64,000 nt of DNA. It comes from Prosthecobacter algae (lineage in GTDB: Bacteria > Verrucomicrobiota > Verrucomicrobiia > Verrucomicrobiales > Verrucomicrobiaceae). The translations under genes were made by a program, and so were the position numbers. Position 1 is the first letter of the stretch, and each line of letters opens with the position of its first letter. The notes beneath the pieces were generated by a model. The model saw nothing but the letters and a program-made list of their open reading frames with translations, was not told where the DNA came from and ran no database searches. The stretch covers positions 434,001-498,000 of the forward strand of contig NZ_BAABIA010000003.1 of NCBI RefSeq assembly GCF_039542385.1, in the 5' to 3' direction. Of the stretch, positions 9,187 through 18,525 are shown in pieces.

Positions 9187-9729
9187 ATGGCCACCTTACC
9201 CCCAGATCCAGCCGACCAGACGGAGACCTATCTCCGGCTGCTGACCCAGCACGACCGCTGGCTGGCGGCGTATGTTTACAGCTTGGTGGCCAGTGCGGCG
9301 GATGCGGATGACATCCTCCAGGAAGTGAAGGTGACCCTGTGGAAGCAGTTCGCCAAATTTGAGCCTGATTCCAACTTTCGGGCCTGGGCCCGAAAGATCG
9401 CCACCAACCAGATTCTCAACTACCGCCGATCCGAGAAAAAACGCTCGGTTTCATCCTCTCTCGATGAAGCCTTCATCGAGGCAGTGGCGGCAGAGATTGA
9501 TCAACGTGCCGATGCCCTGGACCTCAAGGCGGAAGCCCTGAACCTCTGCCTTCGCAAGCTGCCCGAGGCGCATCGGAAGATCGTCGTCTGGCGCTACTAT
9601 GAAGACTGCGGGATCGAAGAAATCGCCATCAAAAGTGAGCGCACGGTGGAAGCTGTGTACCGCTTGCTGAGCCGCATCCGCCAGGCACTGAGCGAATGCG
9701 TGAACCGCCAGATCGCCCCCACCCCATGA
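9187..9729 (+). CDS. ECF-type RNA polymerase sigma factor (Planctomycetes/Verrucomicrobia type)
   Basis: A 180-residue sigma-70 family protein with region 2 (DDILQEVKVTLWKQF, then the -10 recognition helix FRAWARKIATNQILNYRR) and region 4 (LPEAHRKIVVWRYYEDCG followed by a helix-turn-helix ending in RLLSRIRQAL). Regions 1 and 3 are lacking, as in ECF factors. The ATG at 9187 is chosen because the sigma-2 fold begins just after it; another ATG lies at 9148. The stop overlaps the start of a FecR-domain protein by ATGA, the usual ECF/anti-sigma arrangement, and the PSCyt1 and DUF1501 genes downstream are likely targets or operon partners. Confidence 0.92.
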   Translation: MATLPPDPADQTETYLRLLTQHDRWLAAYVYSLVASAADADDILQEVKVTLWKQFAKFEPDSNFRAWARKIATNQILNYRRSEKKRSVSSSLDEAFIEAVAAEIDQRADALDLKAEALNLCLRKLPEAHRKIVVWRYYEDCGIEEIAIKSERTVEAVYRLLSRIRQALSECVNRQIAPTP

Positions 9730-11129
9730 ATACCTCCGACTCATCTCTGGACCGTATCCAGCGTGCGCTGGAAGGCCTCCTCCCCCCAGAGGAGCATGAG
9801 GCGCTGAAGGCCGATGTGATCCGCGATGCGAATCTGCGTGCCCTTTATGTGGAGCAGGTATGGCTACACTCCACCCTGCGGGCGCAGAGCGAGTCCCTCG
9901 TGGGCCTGCTAGACATCCCAGAAGACAATGCGCCTACTCAGGCTGCGACGAAACCTCTGCGCCGCTGGCCGATCGCGCTCTGGTCCGCAGCCGCAGCGGC
10001 TTGTGTGACCTTGGCAGCCAGTGTTCTCATGCCGGGCAAAAGCTCCCCAGCCCTTCCCCTGGTCGCCACCTTGATTCAAGCGGAGAACTGCCGCTGGGCA
10101 GGTTCGGATCTCCCCACCGCCGTGGATTCCCAACTGGGCACCGGTAAGCTCGCCCTCGTCGAAGGCATCGCCACGCTGAAGTTCAAGAGCGGTGCGACGG
10201 TGACGATGGAGGCTCCAACCACATTGGAAATTCTCACCGCCATGCATTGCCGCCTTATCGAAGGCACCCTCACAGCCGAGGTTCCGGAACCCGCCCACGG
10301 TTTCACCATTGATACCCCCGACATTCAGGTGGTGGATCTGGGCACTAAGTTTGGAGTGACCGCAGGTTCGGCAGGCAATTCCCAAGTGCGCGTCTTTGAG
10401 GGAGAAGTCGAAATCGGCGGTCTTAAAGATGGCAAGATCAAGCGCCTGACTGAAGGCAAAGGTCTGCATGTCGGCTCGGGCAACACTTTGTTAGGCCAGG
10501 AACCTACCCGAGGTGAAGCCGTCCAAGAAGCGGGTGGTTGGACGGCCATCCCAACCTCGTTTGGTCGCGGCAAAGATGGTTATGCCCGCCGGGGGGACAA
10601 TGGCGCACCGATGGGCACTCATCCGCTCATCATCGTCAAACACACGGACCTGGCACCCGGCATGAAAAATGAACGTCGCGCCATCCTCACCTTCGACCTT
10701 TCCCAGATCCCAACAGACCGGATCGAGGAAGCCCAGATCGTGCTGGATCCGGAGCCTAGCGGCTTCGGCTTCTCCGCCCTGGTGCCGGATGAATCCCGAT
10801 TCTCCGTCTATGGAGTGACCGATGAAAAACTGGATGCCTGGGATGAAAAGCAGATGACCTGGGCTTCCATGCCGGGCTGCAACGATGCCGGACCCGATGC
10901 TGACAAGCTGCGCAAGCTGTCTGAGTTTTGGATCCCCCGTGGCGGCTCCGGCGGGCCACTCACTGTGCGTGGCGATGAACTCGCAAAATTCATTCGCGAA
11001 GATACCAACGGATTTGTTAGTTTTGTCATCGTCCGTGAGACAGGCGAAACCGATCCTTCTGGCCTCGCCCATGCCTTCGCCGCCAAAGAGCACCCCACTG
11101 CCCGCGCCCCGCTGCTGCGCCTCAAATAA
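9726..11129 (+). CDS. FecR-domain membrane protein with C-terminal DNRLRE-like domain (candidate anti-sigma/sensor)
   Basis: A 467-residue protein with three visible parts: a short cytoplasmic N-terminal helical segment (1-75), one transmembrane helix (about 81-102, WPIALWSAAAAACVTLAASV), and a long periplasmic part. The latter has a FecR fold (about 120-260; VDLGTKFGV and VRVFEGEVEI are typical) and then a beta-rich module (about 290-467, RAILTFDLSQIP, ending APLLRLK) resembling DNRLRE/CBM96 domains of polysaccharide-active proteins. Because it overlaps the ECF gene by 4 bp, it is probably the matching anti-sigma or signal transducer. The link between the C-terminal module and ligand sensing is an inference. 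Confidence 0.82.
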   Translation: MNTSDSSLDRIQRALEGLLPPEEHEALKADVIRDANLRALYVEQVWLHSTLRAQSESLVGLLDIPEDNAPTQAATKPLRRWPIALWSAAAAACVTLAASVLMPGKSSPALPLVATLIQAENCRWAGSDLPTAVDSQLGTGKLALVEGIATLKFKSGATVTMEAPTTLEILTAMHCRLIEGTLTAEVPEPAHGFTIDTPDIQVVDLGTKFGVTAGSAGNSQVRVFEGEVEIGGLKDGKIKRLTEGKGLHVGSGNTLLGQEPTRGEAVQEAGGWTAIPTSFGRGKDGYARRGDNGAPMGTHPLIIVKHTDLAPGMKNERRAILTFDLSQIPTDRIEEAQIVLDPEPSGFGFSALVPDESRFSVYGVTDEKLDAWDEKQMTWASMPGCNDAGPDADKLRKLSEFWIPRGGSGGPLTVRGDELAKFIREDTNGFVSFVIVRETGETDPSGLAHAFAAKEHPTARAPLLRLK

Positions 11130-11141
11130 ATTTCCCCGACC

Positions 11142-14100
11142 ATGACGAAGCCAACCATCATCCTGATCGCCTGTCTCACGACGACGCTCGCCTCCGCTGC
11201 CGACGACGCCCAACGCGCCGCCATGCAGTTCTTTGAGAAAGAGGTGCGCCCCGTGCTGGTGAACCGCTGCTACGAATGCCACGGTGAGAAAAAGCAGAAG
11301 GGCAGCCTGCGGCTGGATAACATCGGCTTCATCAAGGCAGGCGGTGATTCCGGCCCGGCTCTGGTAGCGGGAGATCCAGACAAATCCCTTCTCATCGAAG
11401 CCGTGCGTTATCAGGAGCCGGAATTTGAGATGCCACCGAAGGAAAAGCTTCCTGCCAAGGAAATCGCCATCTTGGAAAAGTGGGTGAAGATGGGCGCGCC
11501 CTGGCCAGAAGCAGAAGCCGCGCGTGTCAGTGTGGATGAAAACGGCTTCACCGATGAAGACCGTCAATACTGGGCCTTTCAGCCGCTGACCAAGCCCACA
11601 CCACCGGACATCCAGAGCCCCTGGATCCGCAATGATGTGGACCGCTTCATTGCCAAAAAGCATCAAGAGTTAGGCCTGACACCCGCTGCCGAGGCCGACC
11701 GCCATGAGCTGGTGCGTCGTCTCTATTTCAATCTCCATGGCCTACCACCCACTCAGGAGCAAACAGAGGCTTTCGTGAAAAGCACCGATCCTAAAGCTTA
11801 TGAAAAGCTGGTGGATGAGCTGCTCGCCAGCCCCCGTTATGGTGAACGCTGGGCGCAACATTGGTTAGACCTCACCCGCTACGCGGAGAGTGATGGCTAC
11901 AACCAGGATGCCTTTCGTCCTGCTGCCTGGCCTTATCGCGACTACGTCATCAAGAGCCTGAATGACGACAAGCCTTACGACCAGTTTGTGCGCGAGCAAC
12001 TGGCCGGGGATGAGATTGCCCCCAAAGACCCGAATGTGCTGGTGGCCACCTCCTACCTGCGCAATCCCATTTACGAGTACAACCAGCGCGATGCCCGCAG
12101 TCAGTATGAGGTAGTTCTGACGGACATGACAGACAATGCAGGGGAGCTTTTCCTGGGCCTCAGCTTCGGCTGCGCCAAATGTCATGACCACAAATTCGAT
12201 CCCATCCTGCAAAAGGACTACTACGCTCTGCGCGCCTTCTTCACCCCTTTACGCTGGCGCGATGACTTGATCCTGGCCACCGATGAACAACAGGCAGAGT
12301 TTGCCAAAAAAGAGTCTCCTTACAAGGCGGCCACGGCCCACATCCAGGCAGAGATTGATAGCATCATCGGCCCCATGATCGAACGCAACGTTCAGAAGGC
12401 CTATGAGCGCTTCCAGGCCGACATCCGCGCCATGGTGGACAAGAAGCCTGAAGAGCGCGCTCCCGAAGACTGGCAAGCCTCCTACTTCTGCGAACGACAG
12501 ATGGAGTATGAGCGCGAACGTTTCGATGCCCTGAAGTCCATCAAGGATCCCAAGGTCAAGGCCCGCTACCAGGAACTGACAGAGGAGTTGAAGAAGTTCG
12601 ACCATCTCAAGCCCGAGCCCCTGGTGAAAGCTTTCGTCGCCACCGATGCCACCTCCAAAGGTCCACGCAACCCCCTCAAAACCCGCAAGGGGGAACTGGA
12701 TGTGCAGCCCGCCTTCCTCACTCTGCTAGAACCCAAAGAGCCCGCGATCAACCCCCTGGAAAAATCCACCGGTCGCCGCAGTGCCTTGGCAGCATGGATC
12801 ACCCGTCCAGAGAACCAACTCTCCACCCGCGTCATCACCAATCGCGTTTGGCATTATTTGTTCGGCAAAGGCATCGTCGAGACACCGAACGACTTTGGCA
12901 AACTGGGCGACGTACCAACGCACCCCGAACTGCTGGACTACCTCACGCAGCGTTTCCTCGCAGGCGGCTGGAGCCTGAAAAAACTGCATCGCGAGATCCT
13001 GCTTTCAGCCACCTACCGTCAGACAGCCCATCGTGAAGTGCCCGCCATCGCGGCGAAGATTGACCCCTCCAACAAATTCCTGTGGCGCTTCAATCCACGC
13101 CGTCTGGATGCTGAGCAAATTCGCGATGCCATGCTGGCCGCCAGCGGTGAGCTGGATGCAAACACCGGGGGCCCCTCCACCGATGGCAACGGCACCCGCC
13201 GCTCCATCTACACCATCAAGAAACGTAATAGTCAGAATGAACTCCTCCGCAGCCTGGATGCCCCCGCCGGTTTCTCCAGCACCTCCGAGCGTCAAAGCAC
13301 CACCACCCCGACCCAGGCGCTGCTTTTGCTGAATGGCGACTGGACACTGACCCGCGCCCAAAAGCTGGCAGCACGTATCTCCAAAATCGAAGACATCTGG
13401 CAATACACCGTCGGCCGTGCACCCACGAAAAAGGAACTCGATCTGGCTGAGAAATTCATTGCCCAGAGGACCGCCACGCCAGCGATCGAAGAACGCCCCA
13501 CGGCCATGACCAGTGCTGAACTCGCCACCGCCAGCCAGTTCAAGGAGAACACCCCGCAGGAACGCCTGATCGCCCGCACCGCTGAAAAAGAAGGCGATGA
13601 ATTCACCCTCGAGGCTGTCGTCAAACTGGACAGCGTGGATGCCAATGCCTCCGTCCGCACCATCGCCTCTCGCTGGAACAATGGGAAAGACAACGTCGAA
13701 GCCTTCGGCTGGAGCTTAGGCGTGACCGGTGAAAAATCCCGCTTCAAACCTCGCAACCTCATCATCCAACTGGTGGCGGAAGACGAGAACCACAACATCA
13801 CCTATGAACCCGTGGCTTCGGATCTACGACTGGAACTCGGCATTGAGTATCATATCGCTGTCAAGGTCTCCTGCAGCGCTCACACCGTCACCTTCCGGAT
13901 GAAGCAGGTGGATAAGCCGAATGCTGCCCAGCTCATCTCGGTGGTGCCCCACACCGTGCGCAGCGGCCTCAGCAGCGGCTCGTCTTCTCTGGTCATCGGT
14001 GGCGTGCATAAGCGTGCAGCCTCTCACCAATGGGATGGCAGCATTGAGGCCGCCCGTGTCGTTCGTGGCATCATTCCAGACGAAGATCTCTCGGCCGATG

Positions 14101-14279
14101 CCGCTCAGTGGAAAGCCCCTGCCCTGGTCACCTGGGATGTGCGCGAGCCCCTGCCAGACACCCTTGCTTGGTCCAGCGCCGAAGCCTCCAGCCCCGGCAT
14201 GGTGGATCCCCACCAACGCGCCCTGGCCGACCTCTGCCACGTGCTGCTGAACGCCAACGAGTTCTTCTACCTGCATTAA
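11142..14279 (+). CDS. PSCyt1/DUF1549/DUF1553 protein with LamG domain inside DUF1553
   Basis: An exported 1045-residue protein: signal peptide (1-20), planctomycete-type cytochrome c domain with heme motif CYECH (43-47) and a distal Met in the EMPPKE segment, DUF1549 (about 155-360) ending in a second CxxCH (CAKCH, 344-348, then DHKFDPI), and DUF1553 (from about 540). A LamG/concanavalin-like segment (about 790-985, DEFTLEAVVKL to SIEAARVVRG) is inserted before the last DUF1553 helix (ALADLCHVLLNANEFFYLH). The biochemical role of this family is unproven; a c-type heme is expected. It is 12 bp from the FecR gene and followed 20 bp later by a DUF1501 gene, the constant partner. Confidence 0.9.
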   Translation: MTKPTIILIACLTTTLASAADDAQRAAMQFFEKEVRPVLVNRCYECHGEKKQKGSLRLDNIGFIKAGGDSGPALVAGDPDKSLLIEAVRYQEPEFEMPPKEKLPAKEIAILEKWVKMGAPWPEAEAARVSVDENGFTDEDRQYWAFQPLTKPTPPDIQSPWIRNDVDRFIAKKHQELGLTPAAEADRHELVRRLYFNLHGLPPTQEQTEAFVKSTDPKAYEKLVDELLASPRYGERWAQHWLDLTRYAESDGYNQDAFRPAAWPYRDYVIKSLNDDKPYDQFVREQLAGDEIAPKDPNVLVATSYLRNPIYEYNQRDARSQYEVVLTDMTDNAGELFLGLSFGCAKCHDHKFDPILQKDYYALRAFFTPLRWRDDLILATDEQQAEFAKKESPYKAATAHIQAEIDSIIGPMIERNVQKAYERFQADIRAMVDKKPEERAPEDWQASYFCERQMEYERERFDALKSIKDPKVKARYQELTEELKKFDHLKPEPLVKAFVATDATSKGPRNPLKTRKGELDVQPAFLTLLEPKEPAINPLEKSTGRRSALAAWITRPENQLSTRVITNRVWHYLFGKGIVETPNDFGKLGDVPTHPELLDYLTQRFLAGGWSLKKLHREILLSATYRQTAHREVPAIAAKIDPSNKFLWRFNPRRLDAEQIRDAMLAASGELDANTGGPSTDGNGTRRSIYTIKKRNSQNELLRSLDAPAGFSSTSERQSTTTPTQALLLLNGDWTLTRAQKLAARISKIEDIWQYTVGRAPTKKELDLAEKFIAQRTATPAIEERPTAMTSAELATASQFKENTPQERLIARTAEKEGDEFTLEAVVKLDSVDANASVRTIASRWNNGKDNVEAFGWSLGVTGEKSRFKPRNLIIQLVAEDENHNITYEPVASDLRLELGIEYHIAVKVSCSAHTVTFRMKQVDKPNAAQLISVVPHTVRSGLSSGSSSLVIGGVHKRAASHQWDGSIEAARVVRGIIPDEDLSADAAQWKAPALVTWDVREPLPDTLAWSSAEASSPGMVDPHQRALADLCHVLLNANEFFYLH

Positions 14280-14299
14280 GTTTTAGCCCCCTTCCTACC

Positions 14300-15727
14300 A
14301 TGCCCTGCCATAACTACGACATCCCCACTTCCCGCCGTGCCTTTCTCCGCCGGGCGGGCTGTGGTTTCGGTTCGGTGGCGCTCGCCGCCATGATGCGCGA
14401 GCCTGTGCTCGGTGCGCCGAGTGCGGCCAATCCCGTGCTGAAGCAATTGCCCCAGCGCATCGGCCAGGCAAAGAACGTGATCTTCTGCTTCATGGAAGGT
14501 GGCCCCAGCCATCTGGATACTTTCGATCACAAACCCCTGCTTCAAAAACTCAACGGTCAAAAGCTGCCGCCCAGCTTCAAGGAACCCGTGCTCGCCATGG
14601 GTGAAAGCGGCGCTCCATTGCTGGAGTCCAAACGCACCTGGAAAAAATACGGCCAGAGCGGCCTGCTGATCTCCGACTGGTTTGAAAATGTGGCCGAACA
14701 TGCTGATGACCTCGCCGTCATCAATTCCTGCGTGTCCGATGGCATCAATCACGCCGGCGGCGTCTGCCAGATGAATACCGGCAGCATCTTCGGTGGGCGC
14801 CCTTCGCTTGGGGCTTGGGTAAATTACGGGCTCGGCAGCGAGAACGGCAACCTGCCCGCCTTTGTCGTCATCAAAGACAGCGAAGGCACCGTGGTGAATG
14901 GCGTGCGCAACTGGGGCAGCGGCTTCATGCCTGCCGTTTATCAGGGCGTGGAGTTCAGCTCTGACGGCGTTCCGATCAAGTATTTGGACAACCCCAAAGG
15001 CTACAGTTCCGCCCAGCAGCGCGAGAAGCTGGACCTGCTGGCCAAGTTTAACCAAGAGTATAACCGCACCCGCACGGACAACACGGAACTGGATGCCCGC
15101 ATCCGATCCTATGAGCTCGCCTACAAAATGCAGGCCGAAGCTCCCGAAGCCGTGGATCTCAGCAAAGAAAGCGCTTCCATCAAAGCCCTCTACGGTATGG
15201 ACAAGCCAGAGACCGCCGTTTATGGGCGCAACTGTTTGTTAGCCCGTCGCCTCGTCGAAAACGGCGTGCGTTTTGTGCAGCTCTACTCTGGTGCCGGTAG
15301 CAAGTGGGATTCCCACAGCAAGCTGGAAGAGAACCACAGCCGTCTTTGCCGCTCCGTGGACCGCCCTATCGCGGGCCTGCTCACGGACCTCAAGCAGCGC
15401 GGACTGCTGGATGAAACTCTCGTCATCTGGGGCGGTGAATTCGGTCGCACTCCGATGAGCGAGCAGGGCGGTGGCCGCGACCACAACCCCGGCGGCTTCA
15501 CCATGTGGATGGCAGGCGGTGGTGTCAAAGGCGGCCAGACCATCGGCGCTACGGATGAGTTAGGCCTCTACGCCATCCAGGACAAGATGCACGTGCATGA
15601 TCTGCACTCCACCATCCTGCACCTGCTGGGCGTGGATCACACCCAGCTCATCTACCCTCACAAAGGCCGTCCTGAGCGCATCGACCAGAACGAAGGCCAC
15701 GCCAATAACAAACTCATCACAGGTTAA
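14300..15727 (+). CDS. DUF1501 family protein, Tat-exported, partner of upstream PSCyt1 protein
   Basis: A 475-residue member of the DUF1501 family, which has a sulfatase/alkaline-phosphatase-like fold. An N-terminal twin-arginine-like signal (SRRAFLRRAG, residues 11-20) suggests folded export. Family motifs: GGPSHLDTFD, GGEFGRTP and GRDHNPGGF, the last two contributing probable metal-ligand His/Asp residues. The ATG at 14300 sits right before the signal; longer in-frame starts inside the previous gene are rejected. Its stop overlaps the stop of the convergent Dabb gene by 4 bp. Function of the family is unknown; it always travels with the PSCyt1 protein in this window. Confidence 0.9.
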   Translation: MPCHNYDIPTSRRAFLRRAGCGFGSVALAAMMREPVLGAPSAANPVLKQLPQRIGQAKNVIFCFMEGGPSHLDTFDHKPLLQKLNGQKLPPSFKEPVLAMGESGAPLLESKRTWKKYGQSGLLISDWFENVAEHADDLAVINSCVSDGINHAGGVCQMNTGSIFGGRPSLGAWVNYGLGSENGNLPAFVVIKDSEGTVVNGVRNWGSGFMPAVYQGVEFSSDGVPIKYLDNPKGYSSAQQREKLDLLAKFNQEYNRTRTDNTELDARIRSYELAYKMQAEAPEAVDLSKESASIKALYGMDKPETAVYGRNCLLARRLVENGVRFVQLYSGAGSKWDSHSKLEENHSRLCRSVDRPIAGLLTDLKQRGLLDETLVIWGGEFGRTPMSEQGGGRDHNPGGFTMWMAGGGVKGGQTIGATDELGLYAIQDKMHVHDLHSTILHLLGVDHTQLIYPHKGRPERIDQNEGHANNKLITG

Positions 15728-16044
15728 TTCGCCCGCTGATCAGAGGATGCTTCCTGCAGTTCCTCAAAATCAGCCTCTGTAAAATCCACCACCTCTTCTA
15801 ACCAACGATCTTGCACAAAAGCCACGTGGTCAGGATGATGCGTATAAGCGGCATACGCGATCTGCGTCTCAAACCTCATGGTGATGCCAAAGTGATGCGT
15901 ATTTTTAACGCTTGTCTGGCGGCGAATGGCAAATTCCTGCACTCCAGGAAGGTAGGCCAGCACAGCGGCAGCTTTGAGAAAATCCTGCTCTGCGGCGGAT
16001 CCTCTTTCGTGCTTCAGACGAAAAGTGACAGTGTGTTCGATCAT
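15724..16044 (-). CDS. Dabb (stress-responsive alpha/beta barrel) family protein
   Basis: A 106-residue protein starting MIEHTVTFRLKH and containing VQEFAIRRQ, then HHFGITMRFE and a TYTHHPDHVAFV-like segment (YTHHPDHVAFV), the hallmarks of the Dabb ferredoxin-like dimeric barrel. The ATG at 16044 is where homology starts; the frame is open to 16230 but without family similarity. It runs toward the DUF1501 gene and the two stop codons overlap (TTAA at 15724-15727). Specific function unknown. Confidence 0.85.
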   Translation of the reverse strand: MIEHTVTFRLKHERGSAAEQDFLKAAAVLAYLPGVQEFAIRRQTSVKNTHHFGITMRFETQIAYAAYTHHPDHVAFVQDRWLEEVVDFTEADFEELQEASSDQRAN

Positions 16045-16244
16045 AGGTGTCGTTAGCTTATCAAGCCCCCGCCAAAAGCCCAGCGCATAGGCGAACCGTG
16101 GAATGGATTCGCGAATCCCGAAAAAACGCGCGTCTGCGACTTTTGGGGATTCGTGATAACTCCACGCGGCGGAAGGGGTGCTGTCGTATCTTCTCCGTGT
16201 CATCTCATTTGCCCGCTGCATTTCCCGCATCCATAGATGCGCCC

Positions 16245-17606
16245 ATGCCAGACACGCTGCGCCACATTCTTGCCTCTGAATCTCCCCAGTCTTCCATCAC
16301 CGTGCGTGGATGGGTACGCACCAAGCGGGAGTCAAAATCCTGCGCCTTTTTGGAAATCACCGACGGCTCTTGCTTTCGCGGGCTCCAGATCGTGGTGGAT
16401 GCCGCCCTACCCTCCGCCAGCCTGCTTCCTTCCATCCTCACCGGAGCCTCGGTAGAGGTCGTGGGAGATCTCATTGCCTCCCCGGCCGCAGGTCAAAAGT
16501 GGGAACTCCAGGCCACGGAACTCCGCCTTTTGGGCGAGGCCGATGCCACCTACCCGCTGCAAAAGAAAGGCCACACGCCTGAGTTCCTGCGCACCATTGC
16601 TCACCTGCGCCCGCGCACCAATCTCTTCAGCAATGTCTTCCGTGTGCGCAGCCGCATGGCCTTTGCGGTGCATCGCTTCTTCCAGGAGCGCGGCTTTTTC
16701 TACGTTCACACGCCTATCATCACCTCCAGTGACTGCGAAGGTGCGGGTGAGCTTTTCCGCGTCACCACCCTGAAACAAGGTGCCCCTGCGAAACCCGAGG
16801 ACGACTTCTTTGGTCAGCCCACCTACCTCACCGTCAGCGGTCAGCTCCAGGGGGAAACCTTCGCCTGTGCACTGGGAAACATTTATACCTTCGGCCCCAC
16901 CTTCCGCGCAGAAAATAGCAACACGGCCCGCCACGCCGCCGAGTTCTGGATGATCGAGCCCGAGATGGCCTTTTACGATCTCTTTGCCGACATGACGCTG
17001 GCCGAGGAGCATGTGAAATACCTAGTGGATGCCATGCTGACTGAGTGCCCGGAGGAACTAGAGTTTTTCAATAAGTTTGTGGACAAAAATTTGGTTAACC
17101 GCCTCCAACAGACCCTCGAAAAACCTTTCGAGCGTATCAGCTACACAGAGGCGGTGGATATCCTGCTCAAGTCAGGCAAGACCTTTGAGCATCCCGTCGT
17201 CTGGGGCGAGGGACTGCAAACGGAGCACGAGCGCTACATCGCGGAACAGCACGTGCGCGGCCCGGTGACGATCTACAATTACCCAAAGGACATCAAGCCC
17301 TTCTACATGCGCCAGAATGAGGATGGCAAAACCGTGGCCGCCATGGACCTGCTCGTTCCCGGCATTGGTGAAATCATCGGCGGCAGCCAGCGTGAAGAGC
17401 GCCTGGACGTGCTTCGCGCGGCCATGCAGCAGCACAACCTCAGCGAAGAAGACTACCAGTGGTATGTGGACCTACGCCGCTACGGCAGCGTGCCGCACGC
17501 AGGCTTCGGGCTGGGTTTCGAGCGCCTGCTCATGTTCGTCACAGGTGTGAGCAATATCCGGGATGTCATTCCCTTTGCACGCACCCCGGGTCATGCGGCG
17601 TACTAG
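16245..17606 (+). CDS. asnS: Asparagine--tRNA ligase
   Basis: A class IIb aminoacyl-tRNA synthetase of 453 residues (E. coli enzyme 466). It has an N-terminal OB-fold anticodon-binding domain (about 1-110, VRGWVRTKRESK and FLEITDGS), then the catalytic core with motif 1 (FFQERGFFYVHTPIIT), motif 2 (TFRAENSNTARHAAEFWMIE; the AsnRS-type ENSNT) and motif 3 (GFGLGFERLLMFVTG). The C-terminus NIRDVIPFARTPG is typical of AsnRS. The ATG at 16245 matches the family start; an in-frame ATG at 16047 would add 66 unrelated residues. Confidence 0.97.
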   Translation: MPDTLRHILASESPQSSITVRGWVRTKRESKSCAFLEITDGSCFRGLQIVVDAALPSASLLPSILTGASVEVVGDLIASPAAGQKWELQATELRLLGEADATYPLQKKGHTPEFLRTIAHLRPRTNLFSNVFRVRSRMAFAVHRFFQERGFFYVHTPIITSSDCEGAGELFRVTTLKQGAPAKPEDDFFGQPTYLTVSGQLQGETFACALGNIYTFGPTFRAENSNTARHAAEFWMIEPEMAFYDLFADMTLAEEHVKYLVDAMLTECPEELEFFNKFVDKNLVNRLQQTLEKPFERISYTEAVDILLKSGKTFEHPVVWGEGLQTEHERYIAEQHVRGPVTIYNYPKDIKPFYMRQNEDGKTVAAMDLLVPGIGEIIGGSQREERLDVLRAAMQQHNLSEEDYQWYVDLRRYGSVPHAGFGLGFERLLMFVTGVSNIRDVIPFARTPGHAAY

Positions 17607-17618
17607 TCTGTGATCTTC

Positions 17619-18521
17619 ATGACCGTTCGGGAAAAAGTTTTCAGTGTGCAGGGTTCCGTGTTCAGTCGCTTGAGGCTGAACGCAGGGTTGCTTGTGTTCG
17701 GTGCATGCCTCTGGGTCATGACGCTTTCTGCAAGTGCGCAGACGGGGCTCACCCTGCAACTGGTGCCGGAGACCACCGCCATCGTCCCTGGCCAGCCCTT
17801 CCGGGTCGGTTTGTTCATCCAGCACCAGCCCGGCTGGCACACCTATTGGCGGCAACCGGGGATCGTCGGTGTGCCCACCAGCATCGCCTGGGAATTGCCC
17901 GCAGGTTTTACAGCGGGAGAGCTGGAATACCCCGAGCCCGAAAGCGTGCTCATGTTCCGCATCAAGGCGCAGGGTTATGAGCGTGATGTGCTGCTACAGA
18001 CTCAGATCACCCCTCCAGCAGACCTGAAACCCGGGCAAACCATCCCCCTCAAAGGCAAAGCCACCTGGATGTGCTGTGGCAATACCTGCCACCCCGGCCA
18101 CATGGGTATCGAACTCAGAATGCCCGTGGCAGTGGAAAGCAGCCCCGACCCCAAGTGGCAGCCCTTGTTTGAAAAAGAACGCGCCGCCTACCCACGCCCC
18201 AGCGAGGCCTGGACGGCAAAGGCAACCGAAGAAGGCCTGAAAGTGACACTCACCCTCACCCCTGGTCCTGGAGCGCGACCTGTGGGAGCCGATGAAAAAG
18301 TAACCTTCTTCACGGACGATGGCTGGATCAATAGCGATGAACCTCAGCGTTTGGAACTCCTGCCGGAGGGCGGTTTCATTCTCCACCTGACCCGTGCCGA
18401 CGTCTTTCTTGGCAAAACAGTGCCCCAAGAGCTCAACGGCGTGGTTCAGCGGGACGGTGGCTGGGTGCAAGGTAAGAAGTGGCGCAGCCTCAGTATCGAG
18501 CCGAAATTACAGCGCCCTTAA
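17619..18521 (+). CDS. Exported protein with DsbD N-terminal-like (DsbD alpha / PF11412-type) domain
   Basis: A 300-residue exported protein. After a signal peptide (about 1-41, ending ASAQ) comes a segment resembling the N-terminal domain of the reductase DsbD: FIQHQPGWHTYWRQPG, ELEYPEPE and the cysteine-bearing WMCCGNTCHPG in place of the usual WxxCxxxCIP. No membrane channel or thioredoxin domain follows, so it is a stand-alone module; a role in passing electrons to periplasmic thiols is plausible but unproven. The start could also be GTG at 17610. It follows asnS by 12 bp. The DNA of the leader (17637-17670) contains GTGTTCAGT-like mini-repeats. Confidence 0.75.
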   Translation: MTVREKVFSVQGSVFSRLRLNAGLLVFGACLWVMTLSASAQTGLTLQLVPETTAIVPGQPFRVGLFIQHQPGWHTYWRQPGIVGVPTSIAWELPAGFTAGELEYPEPESVLMFRIKAQGYERDVLLQTQITPPADLKPGQTIPLKGKATWMCCGNTCHPGHMGIELRMPVAVESSPDPKWQPLFEKERAAYPRPSEAWTAKATEEGLKVTLTLTPGPGARPVGADEKVTFFTDDGWINSDEPQRLELLPEGGFILHLTRADVFLGKTVPQELNGVVQRDGGWVQGKKWRSLSIEPKLQRP

Positions 18522-18525
18522 TCTG

